This document shows positions 9,634 to 18,100 of a stretch of 64,000 nucleotides of DNA, in pieces. The translations under genes were made by a program, and so were the position numbers. The stretch is from Woronichinia naegeliana WA131. Lineage in GTDB: Bacteria; Cyanobacteriota; Cyanobacteriia; Cyanobacteriales; Microcystaceae. The notes under the pieces were generated by a model, which saw only the letters and a list, made by a program, of their open reading frames with translations, did not search any database and had not been told where the DNA came from. The stretch's first letter is position 1; each line of letters begins with the position of its first letter. Location: the NCBI GenBank assembly GCA_025370055.1, contig CP073041.1:186001-250000 (forward strand). The letters are read 5' to 3'.

Positions 9634-9751
9634 GACTATGATGATCATCAAATACTGGATCAAGATGAATATCGCCGTGAGATGGCCGCAGTTTTGCATA
9701 ATCACTAATCACTTGTTTAATAATTTCTTGATAAGTTTTTAAGGTATCCAT
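9634..9751 (-). pseudogene. xisI: XisI-like protein, N-terminal fragment
   Basis: The frame starts with MDTLKTYQEIIKQVISDYAK and continues LRPSHGDIHLDPVFDDHHS before meeting the ISAzo13 end. This is the start of XisI, known as a controlling factor for the excision of the fdxN element in heterocystous cyanobacteria and present as xisHI pairs of unknown role in many others. About 40 of roughly 110 residues remain. Its ATG overlaps the stop codon region of xisH, the usual arrangement for this pair. Confidence 0.85.
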
Positions 9752-10154
9752 TGAATAATCTCCTGATGCTCAATATTGATAATAAGAAGTTTTAGCGGAA
9801 TTTCGGCGATCGCCACTTGGCCAATGGGTTCACGAAATATATCATTATAGGTTGTTTCAGAAATTGCTAGATAGAGATCACGGTCTGGATCAACTATCAA
9901 CTTGATTGAGCAAGATTTTATACAATAAATATTGACCAATAGCTTCCTCTAAATCAGTAACCTGGGATTGACCTTTAAATTGCTTAATTTCAATCGCAAT
10001 GCGTTGATCGCCGCGACAAATGCCAATAAAGCGGCTTGCACCTAAATCAACAAACAAAAAGCGATCGCCATAGGAAATAACATAGGGATCATCCGTAATT
10101 ACCCAACGGGTGTGACCTTTAGTTGATGAAGGAAAAGAAAAGTGTTAACATGGG

Positions 10155-10583
10155 ATGAAAAGTGACAAAGAGGAAACAATGATGACAGCAAAACTAATTA
10201 ATGTAGAGGGTTCAAAGATAAAAATAGAACTAACATTAGAACTCAGTCGTTCAATGTTGGATACAGAAATAAATATTCAAAAAGGCTTAAACGAAGTAGG
10301 TTGCATCGCCAGCAAAGAAGCCTTGAAATATTTAGATACAGATGGTTCACCCTTAAAAATCGGTGAAGAAATCTGGAAGAGTAAGGGAGAGCAACCGAAA
10401 GAATATCAAACACCTTATGGTGAGGTTATAGTGAATCGTCATGTATATCAGCGTTCACCTTTGAGGAAAAACGTATTGCCCCTTAGAAAGAGAAGCAAGG
10501 ATAATCATAACATCAACGCCATTATTGGCAAAACAGGTATCCTCAAAAATGTCAGGGATGGCAGGCAAAGAGGTGAAAAATGA
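10155..10583 (+). CDS. IS-C copy 2 OrfA
   Basis: This 142-residue frame is identical to the other OrfA copies and overlaps OrfB by 59 bp. The upstream leader GTGTTAACATGGGATG lies within 50 bp of the element end, so its promoter must be in the terminal region or outside. Confidence 0.85.
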   Translation: MKSDKEETMMTAKLINVEGSKIKIELTLELSRSMLDTEINIQKGLNEVGCIASKEALKYLDTDGSPLKIGEEIWKSKGEQPKEYQTPYGEVIVNRHVYQRSPLRKNVLPLRKRSKDNHNINAIIGKTGILKNVRDGRQRGEK

Positions 10584-11463
10584 TTTATTAGAAAATCATG
10601 GTAGAAAAGTAGCGCTATCCTATATCCAAAGATTGAGTGAAGCAGTAGGAAGTGTGGTACAGGCAAAAGAAGAAGCGTGGAGTTATGCCCCGCCCAAGGA
10701 GGATAGCCAAATTGCAACAGTGGGAATAGGATTAGATGGAACCTGTATGCTGATGTGTGAGGATGGCTACCGTGAAGCAATGGTGGGAACCGTTTCCCTA
10801 TACGATAGTGAAGGCGAACGTCAACATACAATCTATCTAGGTGCGGCACCAGAGTATGGAAAAAAGAGTTTTCTAGAAAGATTAGAAAGAGAAATTGAGC
10901 GAGCGAAAAAACGTTATCCAGAGGCAACATTGGTCGGGATAGCAGACGGGGCAGAATCAAATTGGAAGTTTTTAGAAAAGCAAACGGAAGAACAGATATT
11001 AGATTTCTATCATGCCTCTGGTTACTTAGGTGCCTTGGCAGAAGCGTTGCATCCGAATACAGTGTCAAAACAAAAAGAATGGTTGACTGAAAATTGTCGA
11101 GAACTCAAGCATGAAAAAGGAAAAGCAGGAGAACTGCTAAATCTGATGAAAGAAGTCAAAGAAGAAAAAAGTCATTCTAAGAATCTTACCGAGAAACTAC
11201 AAGCGGCGATTACTTATTACGAGAATCATCAGCATCAAATGGATTATGCTGAATACATAGAGAAAAAGTATCCGATTGGTTCAGGTGTTACGGAAGCAGC
11301 TTGTAAGACGTTGGTCAAACAACGATTATGTTGTTCAGGGATGCGATGGAAGGAAAAAGGAGCAGGAATTATTTTGAGCCTACGAGCTTTGGTATTGACG
11401 AAGGAACGATGGAGTCAATTTTGGGCAAAACTTGATCAATATGGGTTCCCTGTAGAACCCTGA
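10525..11463 (+). CDS. IS-C copy 2 OrfB
   Basis: This is an intact 312-residue catalytic half of the ISKra4-type transposase. It has Lys in AKKRYPE and Ile in YAEYIEKK, the variant shared with copy 4. All candidate catalytic motifs (GLDGTCM, IADGAES, SGVTEAA) are kept. Confidence 0.88.
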   Translation: MAKQVSSKMSGMAGKEVKNDLLENHGRKVALSYIQRLSEAVGSVVQAKEEAWSYAPPKEDSQIATVGIGLDGTCMLMCEDGYREAMVGTVSLYDSEGERQHTIYLGAAPEYGKKSFLERLEREIERAKKRYPEATLVGIADGAESNWKFLEKQTEEQILDFYHASGYLGALAEALHPNTVSKQKEWLTENCRELKHEKGKAGELLNLMKEVKEEKSHSKNLTEKLQAAITYYENHQHQMDYAEYIEKKYPIGSGVTEAACKTLVKQRLCCSGMRWKEKGAGIILSLRALVLTKERWSQFWAKLDQYGFPVEP

Positions 11464-11623
11464 TTACAACAGCTTTTATCAACTAAAGGTCGCACCCTAC
11501 CCAACCATCATTAATGACTGCCTGTTTAACTGCTTCGTGACTGGAATCTCTAGCAGGCAAAGTAATTACTCCCTATGTCTTTTTTTCTAATAATATAGAC
11601 TAACACACCAGTTCAAAATGATC

Positions 11624-11754
11624 GCATTTTATAAAAACAGAATTTGGAACCGCGATCGCTGTTTAAAAGGTGAGAACAAGGGGCGATCGCTTTTTAAATC
11701 GGATTTGAGAGAGATGATCGCTGTTTGAAATTGGGATTATAGGGCGATCGGTGT
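11624..11754. repeat. HIP1-bearing dispersed repeat, unit cluster 1
   Basis: Several imperfect units occur here: GATCGCATTTTATAAAAACAG, GAACCGCGATCGCTGTTT, GGCGATCGCTTTTTAAAT and GATCGCTGTTTGAAATTGGG. Similar units recur at 12062-12117 and 12910-13015, each between small TA-type genes. HIP1 itself is generally abundant in cyanobacteria; the longer shared flanks (TTTTTATAAAA...GAAC) make this a repeat family. Confidence 0.55.
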
Positions 11755-12009
11755 TTAGTTGATTCCCGTAATATGTCGTAAAATCGTATCTAATTTTTGA
11801 TTAATCTCATCACGAAACCCTTCAAAGTCCGATTGAAGACGATCAACTTTATCTTCGAGATGATCAATCTCCTCATAAACCCGATCAAAGCCTCGATTTA
11901 GCTCTCTTCCCGTCACTTGTGTATCTTCCAGACGTTCTACACGCCGATTAAGACTCCTCAATTGACGCTCCACTTCATAGTTGTCGTTCGGTTCCTGAGC
12001 TTGTGCCAT
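11755..12009 (-). CDS. Small coiled-coil protein
   Basis: This 84-residue protein is acidic and charged. Heptad-like spacing runs through most of it (RQLRSLNRRVERLEDTQ, VYEEIDHLEDKVDRLQSDF, EINQKLDTILRHITGI), indicating a continuous coiled coil. No enzymatic motif or membrane segment is present. Short coiled-coil proteins like this are often found beside TA genes in cyanobacteria, but no function can be assigned. It stands alone on the minus strand between HIP1-type repeats. Confidence 0.65.
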   Translation of the reverse strand: MAQAQEPNDNYEVERQLRSLNRRVERLEDTQVTGRELNRGFDRVYEEIDHLEDKVDRLQSDFEGFRDEINQKLDTILRHITGIN

Positions 12010-12061
12010 AACTACAATCGTTCAATAAAAATTCCCTAATCCATTATAGATTGTTTAATTA

Positions 12062-12117
12062 AGGGCGATCGCTTTTTATAAAACTAGAATTAGAACCGCG
12101 ATCGCACTAATTTATAT
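12062..12117. repeat. HIP1-bearing dispersed repeat, unit 2
   Basis: The unit GCGATCGCTTTTTATAAAAC is followed by TAGAATTAGAACCGCGATCG and CACTAATTT, directly downstream of the PIN toxin stop. Two HIP1 sites bracket an A/T-rich core, so the outer arms can pair. Confidence 0.55.
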
Positions 12118-12537
12118 TCATTCTTGAAAAAGGTTTTGAAATGGTTCCGTATTTTTCCAACGATAGGTATTGAAATCTCGATAATCAACGGAAAGAATTT
12201 GACCTGAACCTAATTCTTCTGCCAAAATAACTAAAGATGCGTCGGCGAAATCCATTGGCAAGTCTCTATATTTTTGCATCAGTTCTTCAATGCGTTGGCA
12301 ATGTTTAATTTTGAGATCGAATACCTGTAGTTTTCCTATAGAGATTTTATGAATAAAGATTTTTGGGGCATCTATTCCCACTCGTTTTTGCAGTAAATAG
12401 CAAGTTTCCGTGACGACGCACCAGGTTGTAATAAATTGTTCATTTATTAATTTTTGAAATTGCTTTTTTGCGAGTGGATAAAGTGAGTCTTTTTGATTGG
12501 CAAGGGCAAGCCAGAACCCCGTATCAACTATGATCAT
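12118..12537 (-). CDS. PIN-domain toxin (VapC-like RNase)
   Basis: This 139-residue protein has the PIN fold layout: IIVDTGFWLAL at the N-terminus with the first Asp, VVTETCYLLQ near residue 42, and DLPMDFADASLVILAEELG near residues 93-111 supplying further acidic metal ligands, then ILSVDYRDFNTYRW. PIN toxins are Mg-dependent ribonucleases, usually held inactive by a co-transcribed antitoxin. It overlaps the upstream partner gene by 14 bp, indicating translational coupling. All expected acidic residues appear present. Confidence 0.85.
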   Translation of the reverse strand: MIIVDTGFWLALANQKDSLYPLAKKQFQKLINEQFITTWCVVTETCYLLQKRVGIDAPKIFIHKISIGKLQVFDLKIKHCQRIEELMQKYRDLPMDFADASLVILAEELGSGQILSVDYRDFNTYRWKNTEPFQNLFQE

Positions 12538-12766
12538 ATTGTTGATTCAGTTCACTCGTTAAATAGGTTTTATAGTTTTGTGAAAGGTCTGGTTCGGCTT
12601 CTATACAACCAATAAAGTCAGACCAATCTTCTGTTGTTTGTTCTTTTGTTTCCTGGGGATTGGGAGAATATTGTTTTTTTAGGACATCTACAAGTTCGAG
12701 AATGGTCTTTTGTGCGTCGAGGGGAAGAGACGCAATTTCTTGTTGGATTGTCTCTAGATTTACCAT
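12524..12766 (-). CDS. Antitoxin-like partner of the PIN toxin
   Basis: This is an 80-residue acidic protein. The N-terminal MVNLETIQQEIASLPLDAQK and TILELVDVLKKQ resemble the DUF2281-type helical antitoxin N-terminus that often precedes PIN toxins. The C-terminal half (TEDWSDFIGCIEAEPDLSQNY) is likely the toxin-binding tail. It lies immediately upstream and overlaps the toxin by 14 bp. Assignment as antitoxin rests on size, context and the N-terminal pattern. Confidence 0.75.
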   Translation of the reverse strand: MVNLETIQQEIASLPLDAQKTILELVDVLKKQYSPNPQETKEQTTEDWSDFIGCIEAEPDLSQNYKTYLTSELNQQYDHS

Positions 12767-12909
12767 TATAGTTATCTGCTTTTTTCTGCCATTATATCTT
12801 AGCTTTTGTAGATTCGCTTGGTATATTTTCCTGTTTTTTATTGATTTTTCTCAAAAATTACGTTACAGAAATGATGTTTACTTTGCGATTTAATGTTATT
12901 AAAATCTCA

Positions 12910-13020
12910 TAAATCATCGCTTTTTATAAGACCAGAATCAGAAGAGGGATCGCACTAATCCAAAACGATCGCTTTTTATAAAAATTAGGATGGAAACGGC
13001 GATCGCTCTAGTTTTTGGGT
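12910..13020. repeat. HIP1-bearing dispersed repeat, unit cluster 3
   Basis: Two tandem-like units are seen: ATCGCTTTTTATAAGACCAG with GGGATCGCACTAATCC, then GATCGCTTTTTATAAAAATT with GGCGATCGCTCTAG. This is the same pattern as units 1 and 2. A single half-unit (CCGCACTAATCCAAAATGAT) recurs at 13949-13968. Confidence 0.55.
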
Positions 13021-13076
13021 AATACCAAATCGGACAAGTTTTTATCATATAATTCAGCCTTTATGATGTTGACAAA

Positions 13077-13352
13077 TTAGTAAATATCTCCCCTAAAATC
13101 TATCGCATAAATCAATAATTCATCTTGCATAAGGTCAACTGTAAAGATAACTCTAACCTTGCCAATCCTAAGTCTTGAGAAACCTTCCCAATCTCCCTTT
13201 AAGGGTTTGACATCCAGTTCTTCATAGATTATGGATTCTGATTTTTCCGATAAACTCAGTAAGAAGGAAATTTTGTTTTTTATTTTTTCACTTTCTTTTA
13301 CCGAGATTTTTTTAAGAAATTTGATAGCATTTTTACTCAGGACTAACTTCAT
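13077..13352 (-). CDS. RelE/ParE-superfamily toxin
   Basis: This 91-residue basic protein has the RelE fold signature: MKLVLSKNAIKFLKKI at the N-terminus, VKPLKGDWEGFSRLRIGKVR in the middle and VIFTVDLMQDELLIYAIDFR at the end. RelE-type toxins cleave mRNA on the ribosome and the basic residues around SRLRIGKVRV fit the active-site strand. It overlaps its DUF433-type partner by 20 bp. It appears intact. Confidence 0.85.
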   Translation of the reverse strand: MKLVLSKNAIKFLKKISVKESEKIKNKISFLLSLSEKSESIIYEELDVKPLKGDWEGFSRLRIGKVRVIFTVDLMQDELLIYAIDFRGDIY

Positions 13353-13728
13353 TTTTCACCCAATCCGTCATATCCACAAAATCTGCTCTATCATAATCTG
13401 ATGGTGAACCAAAATGTTCCTCAATATCTTTTTGTTCTTCATCACTGACATAGGGTAACTGAGATAAAGACAAAGAAAAATTTTCCTTTCTTGAGATTTT
13501 CTGTAGGATTTCTTTATTTTCTCCGTTGTATTGAATAGCCTGAGCCGCGTAATATAAAGCCTCTTGGATGTCTTCTTTTTCTAAGCCAGGAAAGGCATTA
13601 AGAATCTCTTGATCTCGCATTCCTTCTGCAAACAGACTAACCACTGTTGCCACAGGTATTTGCAGTTCTCGGATATAAGGTTTCCCGCCTTCTTTTTGGG
13701 GATCAAGGGTTATTCTGGTAAGTAGCAC
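13333..13728 (-). CDS. DUF433-type antitoxin for the RelE toxin
   Basis: This 131-residue protein has an N-terminal DUF433 domain (ITLDPQKEGGKPYIRELQIP, VATVVSLFAEGMRDQEILNA, FPGLEKEDIQEALYYAAQ), a winged-helix-like DNA-binding module. An acidic tail (SDEEQKDIEEHFGSPSDYDR, ADFVDMTDWV) follows and would bind the toxin. DUF433 genes next to RelE or PIN genes are a known TA arrangement. The start at 13728 gives the normal length. Confidence 0.8.
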   Translation of the reverse strand: MLLTRITLDPQKEGGKPYIRELQIPVATVVSLFAEGMRDQEILNAFPGLEKEDIQEALYYAAQAIQYNGENKEILQKISRKENFSLSLSQLPYVSDEEQKDIEEHFGSPSDYDRADFVDMTDWVKNEVSPE

Positions 13729-14058
13729 GGTTAACTAGGCTCCTGACGATACTTAACAAACATATTAACACCAACTCCTAGCTAAATACCAAAAACATGA
13801 TGAGTTCTGATCGCTGCGGATTTTTGTGAATATTCCCCCTAAATAAAAAATATAAAGCTTTTGTTTTACCGTTCGGTTGTCTGTAATAGTTGCTTAATTG
13901 AGGATTGAAAAGAAACGGCGTTGTCGAAGGCACTGCGAAGCAGACCGCACTAATCCAAAATGATCGCTTTCGCAAACTTCATCGTCTGTGCTAAATAATT
14001 CTAACAGTGGGATGTTTAGTTTCCTGTTGTTAACCTAACCTACAGATCAGCGATCGTA
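13729..14058. other. Intergenic, no intact gene
   Basis: This 330-bp gap holds half of a HIP1-type repeat unit (13949-13968) and GATCGCTG/GCGATCGT remnants at its edges. Short frames here have no recognisable content. It probably contains the promoter of the DUF433-relE pair and the 3' end of the caspase gene transcript. Confidence 0.5.
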
Positions 14059-15135
14059 CTAAGAGTATTGACGAGCCAGAAAAAGATATTGGCGTACCTC
14101 CTTTACTAAATCATCATACTTACAATTTTTTTTGCAATTATTAATAAAATAAAGCATTTTTAGCTCAAGATCTTCACCCTCCAAGCTAAGGAGACTCTCG
14201 TTAAAATTCTTACATAAAATCTCAAAAGCTTGCCTATCAAAATTAGTTTTCATGGCTTCCCATAATTCATTTATTCCAATTTCAGGAAGTTTTTGTATTA
14301 ATTGTTTTTTAGGAGGAGACTGAGCAATAATAAAATTCTGAGTTGCAGCATTTATAAATGGATGTTGTGGCGTGGATTTTATAGCTTTCCCATTATGTTG
14401 CGTTACATTTTTATAAATATATTCATATAAGCTAATAACCCTAATTTCTCCCTTCTCATTTGCAGCAGCCCCTTTTAGTCCTTCTAATAAATAGTAAGTA
14501 AATAAACCATGTTCAAGGAAAGTATTCTCTAAAAAACGGAATTCCGATGATACTTCATCAGGTCCGCAAGAAGTGATAATAACTCTCCCTTCTTTATTAA
14601 GCATTTGGTGCTTCGTTTCAGGAGAAAAACCCTTGTAATGCCCTTGTAGTGTTCCAATTCCTGACGAGTGACAGGTATCTAAAAAAATAACTAAATAATC
14701 AGCATTAATAGAACCCAAAGCCTCTGTGAAATTTGTATGAGAAACACAAGTTTCATGAACCCTATCGTCTTCAGCATCCACAGGACATAAATATTCCCCA
14801 GAATGTAGCCCACCATTTATAGAAACCCCATGTCCAGCAAAAAATATAATTGCTGTGCCTCCTTTTTTGGTAGCGTCGGCTAACCAGCGCAAGCCTCCAT
14901 CTATATTAGGCTCTGTAGCTCTTTTATCTGTGACTTTCCTTATATTATTACTAGAATAACCATTATCAATTAAAACTTTAAATAATGCCTCAGCATCAGG
15001 TTCCGCATAGGAAAGTTTCGTAACATATTTATACTCGTTAATCCCAATTAATAAAGCATACAGGTTATTAACCGATTCAACGCTATCTTCAACAATCAAT
15101 TTTCTTTCTGAGGAATTAAGCTCTTTTTCTAACAT
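14059..15135 (-). CDS. Caspase-like protease with C-terminal effector-associated (death-like) domain
   Basis: This 358-residue protein has a caspase p20-type domain at about 25-200: NLYALLIGINEYKY opens the fold, IIFFAGHGVSING holds the catalytic His, and LVIFLDTCHSSGIG holds the catalytic Cys. A p10-like part (VIITSCGPDEVSSE, ENTFLEHGLFTYYLLEGL) continues to about residue 255. The last 75 residues (AFEILCKNFNESLLSLEGED, LELKMLYFINNCKK, LVKEVRQYL) resemble the small helical effector-associated domains used as adaptors in bacterial conflict systems. AGGAG precedes the ATG. It begins 17 bp after a GAF/HATPase sensor gene, so the pair is an operon. I infer that the sensor gates the protease. Confidence 0.85.
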   Translation of the reverse strand: MLEKELNSSERKLIVEDSVESVNNLYALLIGINEYKYVTKLSYAEPDAEALFKVLIDNGYSSNNIRKVTDKRATEPNIDGGLRWLADATKKGGTAIIFFAGHGVSINGGLHSGEYLCPVDAEDDRVHETCVSHTNFTEALGSINADYLVIFLDTCHSSGIGTLQGHYKGFSPETKHQMLNKEGRVIITSCGPDEVSSEFRFLENTFLEHGLFTYYLLEGLKGAAANEKGEIRVISLYEYIYKNVTQHNGKAIKSTPQHPFINAATQNFIIAQSPPKKQLIQKLPEIGINELWEAMKTNFDRQAFEILCKNFNESLLSLEGEDLELKMLYFINNCKKNCKYDDLVKEVRQYLFLARQYS

Positions 15136-15152
15136 AATTAATCTCCTAGTAA

Positions 15153-18100
15153 TTAGTCGTTAACTGACATTGAATTTGGTTTAATTGGTAAAGTAACAGT
15201 AAATTTAGATCCCTTATCTACTTCACTTTTAACACTAATAAAACCTCCTAAACTTTGAACATAAGTCTGGGCAATTGATAATCCAATTCCAATTCCTTTT
15301 TTTTCAGAAGTGCTAGGATTTCCAAACTCCTCTTGGACGATGCTACTGTATTCAATACTAAAGACTCGCCTCAGATGCTCTGCTAAAATTCCCTTTCCTG
15401 TATCCTTAACCCAAACTTCTACAGAAGTTTCTTTTTGGCCATTAATGCCTACACCATTAATCCGTTGTCCCCCCAGTGATAGAACTCCCCCTTCTGGCAT
15501 AGCATTAAGAGCATTACGAATTAAAACTTCAAAAACAGCGGTCAATTGCTTGATCCCAGCGTAAACATTTGGTAGATCATCAGGAAGTTGATTTTCCTTA
15601 ATAATTTCAGGCGGTAAACTGCCGATTTGTAGTAAAATATCGTCTATTATACTACAGACATTGATTAATACCTTATCTTCCTCTTGAATCCACACTTGCA
15701 TACCTTGTGCTTTTTGAGCAATTCGAGCAGATGAAACGAAAATTTTCCATGCTTTTTCTCTTTCCTCACTATCAGGAGAATTCAAATCATAAAGCTCCCC
15801 TGCCAATTTGCGAATTTCGTCCATTTCACTATTAATCTTAAGAATTAAAGAATTAGTGACGTTTGCAAATTCAATCAAAGCTTTAGTTTTAATTAGTTGT
15901 TCTTTATTTGTGAAAGTTTGAATAGCAATAACTACTTGATCTGCTAGAGCTTCTAGCATTTGTTCATCTCTTTCATCAAATGCTGCCTTACGATAGCTTT
16001 CTAAGTTGATAACACCAAATAGAAGCTTTTGATCTATTAAGGGAACACATAACTCAGAACGAGATTTTTTTTCATAGATAGATTTGTAACGATTATCCGT
16101 CTGAACATCAGGGACATTCGCTGTCCTCCGATTTTCAGCAACCCATCCTGTAATTCCTTCTCCTAATTTAGTGTGAATTGAAGACGGATTAGGATCACTT
16201 GCTGGATGCCAAACTTTCATTTCTAATTCTTGTTTTTCCTGGTCGAAAATACGTATGTCAGCTAGATCTGCACCAGTACATTCCTGGGATTTCTGCATAA
16301 TTAATGTTAGCAATCGCCGATCATCCTCTGGCAGGATTTTTAAGCTGAGAGTGGTTTTAATATAGCGATTAATATCACTTAAAGCAGTTAGCCATTTTTG
16401 ACGATTTTCTAGCCATTTTTGACGATCATTTAGCCATTGCTGATTCGTAATGGTGATTGCAGCTGAAGCAGCCAACGTTTCAAGAATTCCTTTTTCATCA
16501 GCTGTAAATTTATGCGGTCTGCGATAATTAACCAAAAGTGTACCGACAATTTGTTCATTGACTTTCAATAGAATTCCAGCCGTTGCCTGAATGCCTTCAT
16601 TTTGAGTGAAATTAGATTCACCAAATACCTCTTGATAATCCTCATCAGTAGAATAAACATTCTTTGCCCTTCTGACGAGCTTATACGGTACGTCCTTGCT
16701 GCTAATATTTTCTTCGTCTTGGTGATCACCTTTTAGCCGTCCTGCCCTAGCTGGTGACGAAAGAAAGAAATCACTAGCTTGAATATATCTATAAATAGTG
16801 ATAGTGTCAGCCGCTAAAACATTAAGGGTACTCCAGGCAATATGCTCTAATAAATCCTCTTTAGCTAGACTATTTGTTAAAGATTGAGCCACAGAATGAA
16901 GCACAATAAACTGAGTTCTGCTATCCCGTTGATGCTCATAGACCATCGCATAATGAATAGCTTGTTCCAAACGATTGCCAAACAATTTTAACCAATCAAT
17001 TAGCTGGTCTTTCTTAAAAGGATCAGGATACTTAAAATGCTTTTCTTGCTTAAACTTAAAATGCTTTTCTTGCTTAAAATGAATATACAAACAGCCTTGA
17101 TATTTGTCTTCGCTTGTATATTCTTGCACTATTAAAGGGACAATTACAATTGTTTTAATTCCCTGCCTAAAAGCATTAGGATTATAAATTTCCAGATCTT
17201 TAATCTGTTGACCTTGGGAAAAATCTGGTACTATTATTATTTTATTGTCACGAATTGCCTCTAAACCTCGACCATTCTTTCTTGATGTACATTCTCGAAT
17301 AAAATCACGACCGATATGACCACAAAAAACAGTGTAAGTGTAAGGAATAGAGTCCAGATTAACTTCTAGTAATTTTTCCTGAATATTTCCATGAGAACCA
17401 ATTTCTAGAACAGAAGATTTAGCTGGCAAGCCTTCCAAAAAATGAAGATTAGTAGCATCAGCTTCAACTGCTTGCATAGCAACTTTAGCGATACTCTCTA
17501 AAACCGAAGGAAGTTGGGTTTTACGAATTTCCAAAGCCCATCGCCCCGCCTTCGCAATCAGCTTATTTACTTCATCTAATTCAATCGGCTTTCGCGGATT
17601 GTTATATCCAACTTCAATCGTTCCGATCACTTTAACTTCATGACCCTTATAGGATTCTAGTTTCGATACTGGTAGAAAAATCCCTACAACATCTTGCTGA
17701 CCGTTACCGTTGGGTTCATGTTCTTTCCCTTGATTAAACCAATCTTCATTCACATCACGGGGAGTAGTCCACTTTCCTTCAAATTTATCAAACCATTCTT
17801 GATCATTCGCACCTTCATGATTCTGAATTAAAATCAGGGGTGTAAAAATTCGTACCATATTCTGGTGATTATTTTCTTTATAAACCCATTTATCAAACCG
17901 ACCCTTTTTATCCCAGCCAGCAATAATCTCTGTTTTACACGTTTGACAAATATCAGCTTGAATATCTCTTAAATCAGGGTTGGGTTCTAAATAATGCCTA
18001 GCTTTGCCTGCCCAAGCCTCTCCCGTTACAGCTTCGATAATTTGTTCTTCAGGACGAATTAATTGAATTGAGGCAACTGTAAACCCTAGCCTATGGCATT

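Larger units (their letters stand above)
10108..11497 (+). mobile_element. IS-C copy 2 (1390 bp) in xisH
   Basis: It starts GGGTGTGACCTTTAGTTGAT and ends AACTAAAGGTCGCACCC. The 8-bp repeat TACCCAAC is at 10100-10107 and 11498-11505. The transposase is transcribed against xisH. Confidence 0.92.
9739..11560 (-). pseudogene. xisH: XisH-like protein, interrupted by IS-C and frameshifted
   Basis: The reading starts near TTG 11560 (PARDSSHEAVKQAVINDGWV), is split by IS-C copy 2 at WVITDDP, and continues YVISYGDRFLFVDLGASRF and AIEIKQFKGQSQVTDLEEAI. These motifs are typical of XisH, which has a restriction-endonuclease-like fold. A frameshift near 9905-9915 moves the tail (DPDRDLYLAISETTYNDIF) into another frame. 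No intact XisH can be made. The 8-bp repeat TACCCAAC around IS-C shows the gene was whole when IS-C arrived. Confidence 0.88.

Noticed and set aside
12660-12893. 77-residue plus-strand frame over the antitoxin gene
   Set aside because: It is antisense to a well-supported antitoxin and Phe/Cys-rich without any homology.
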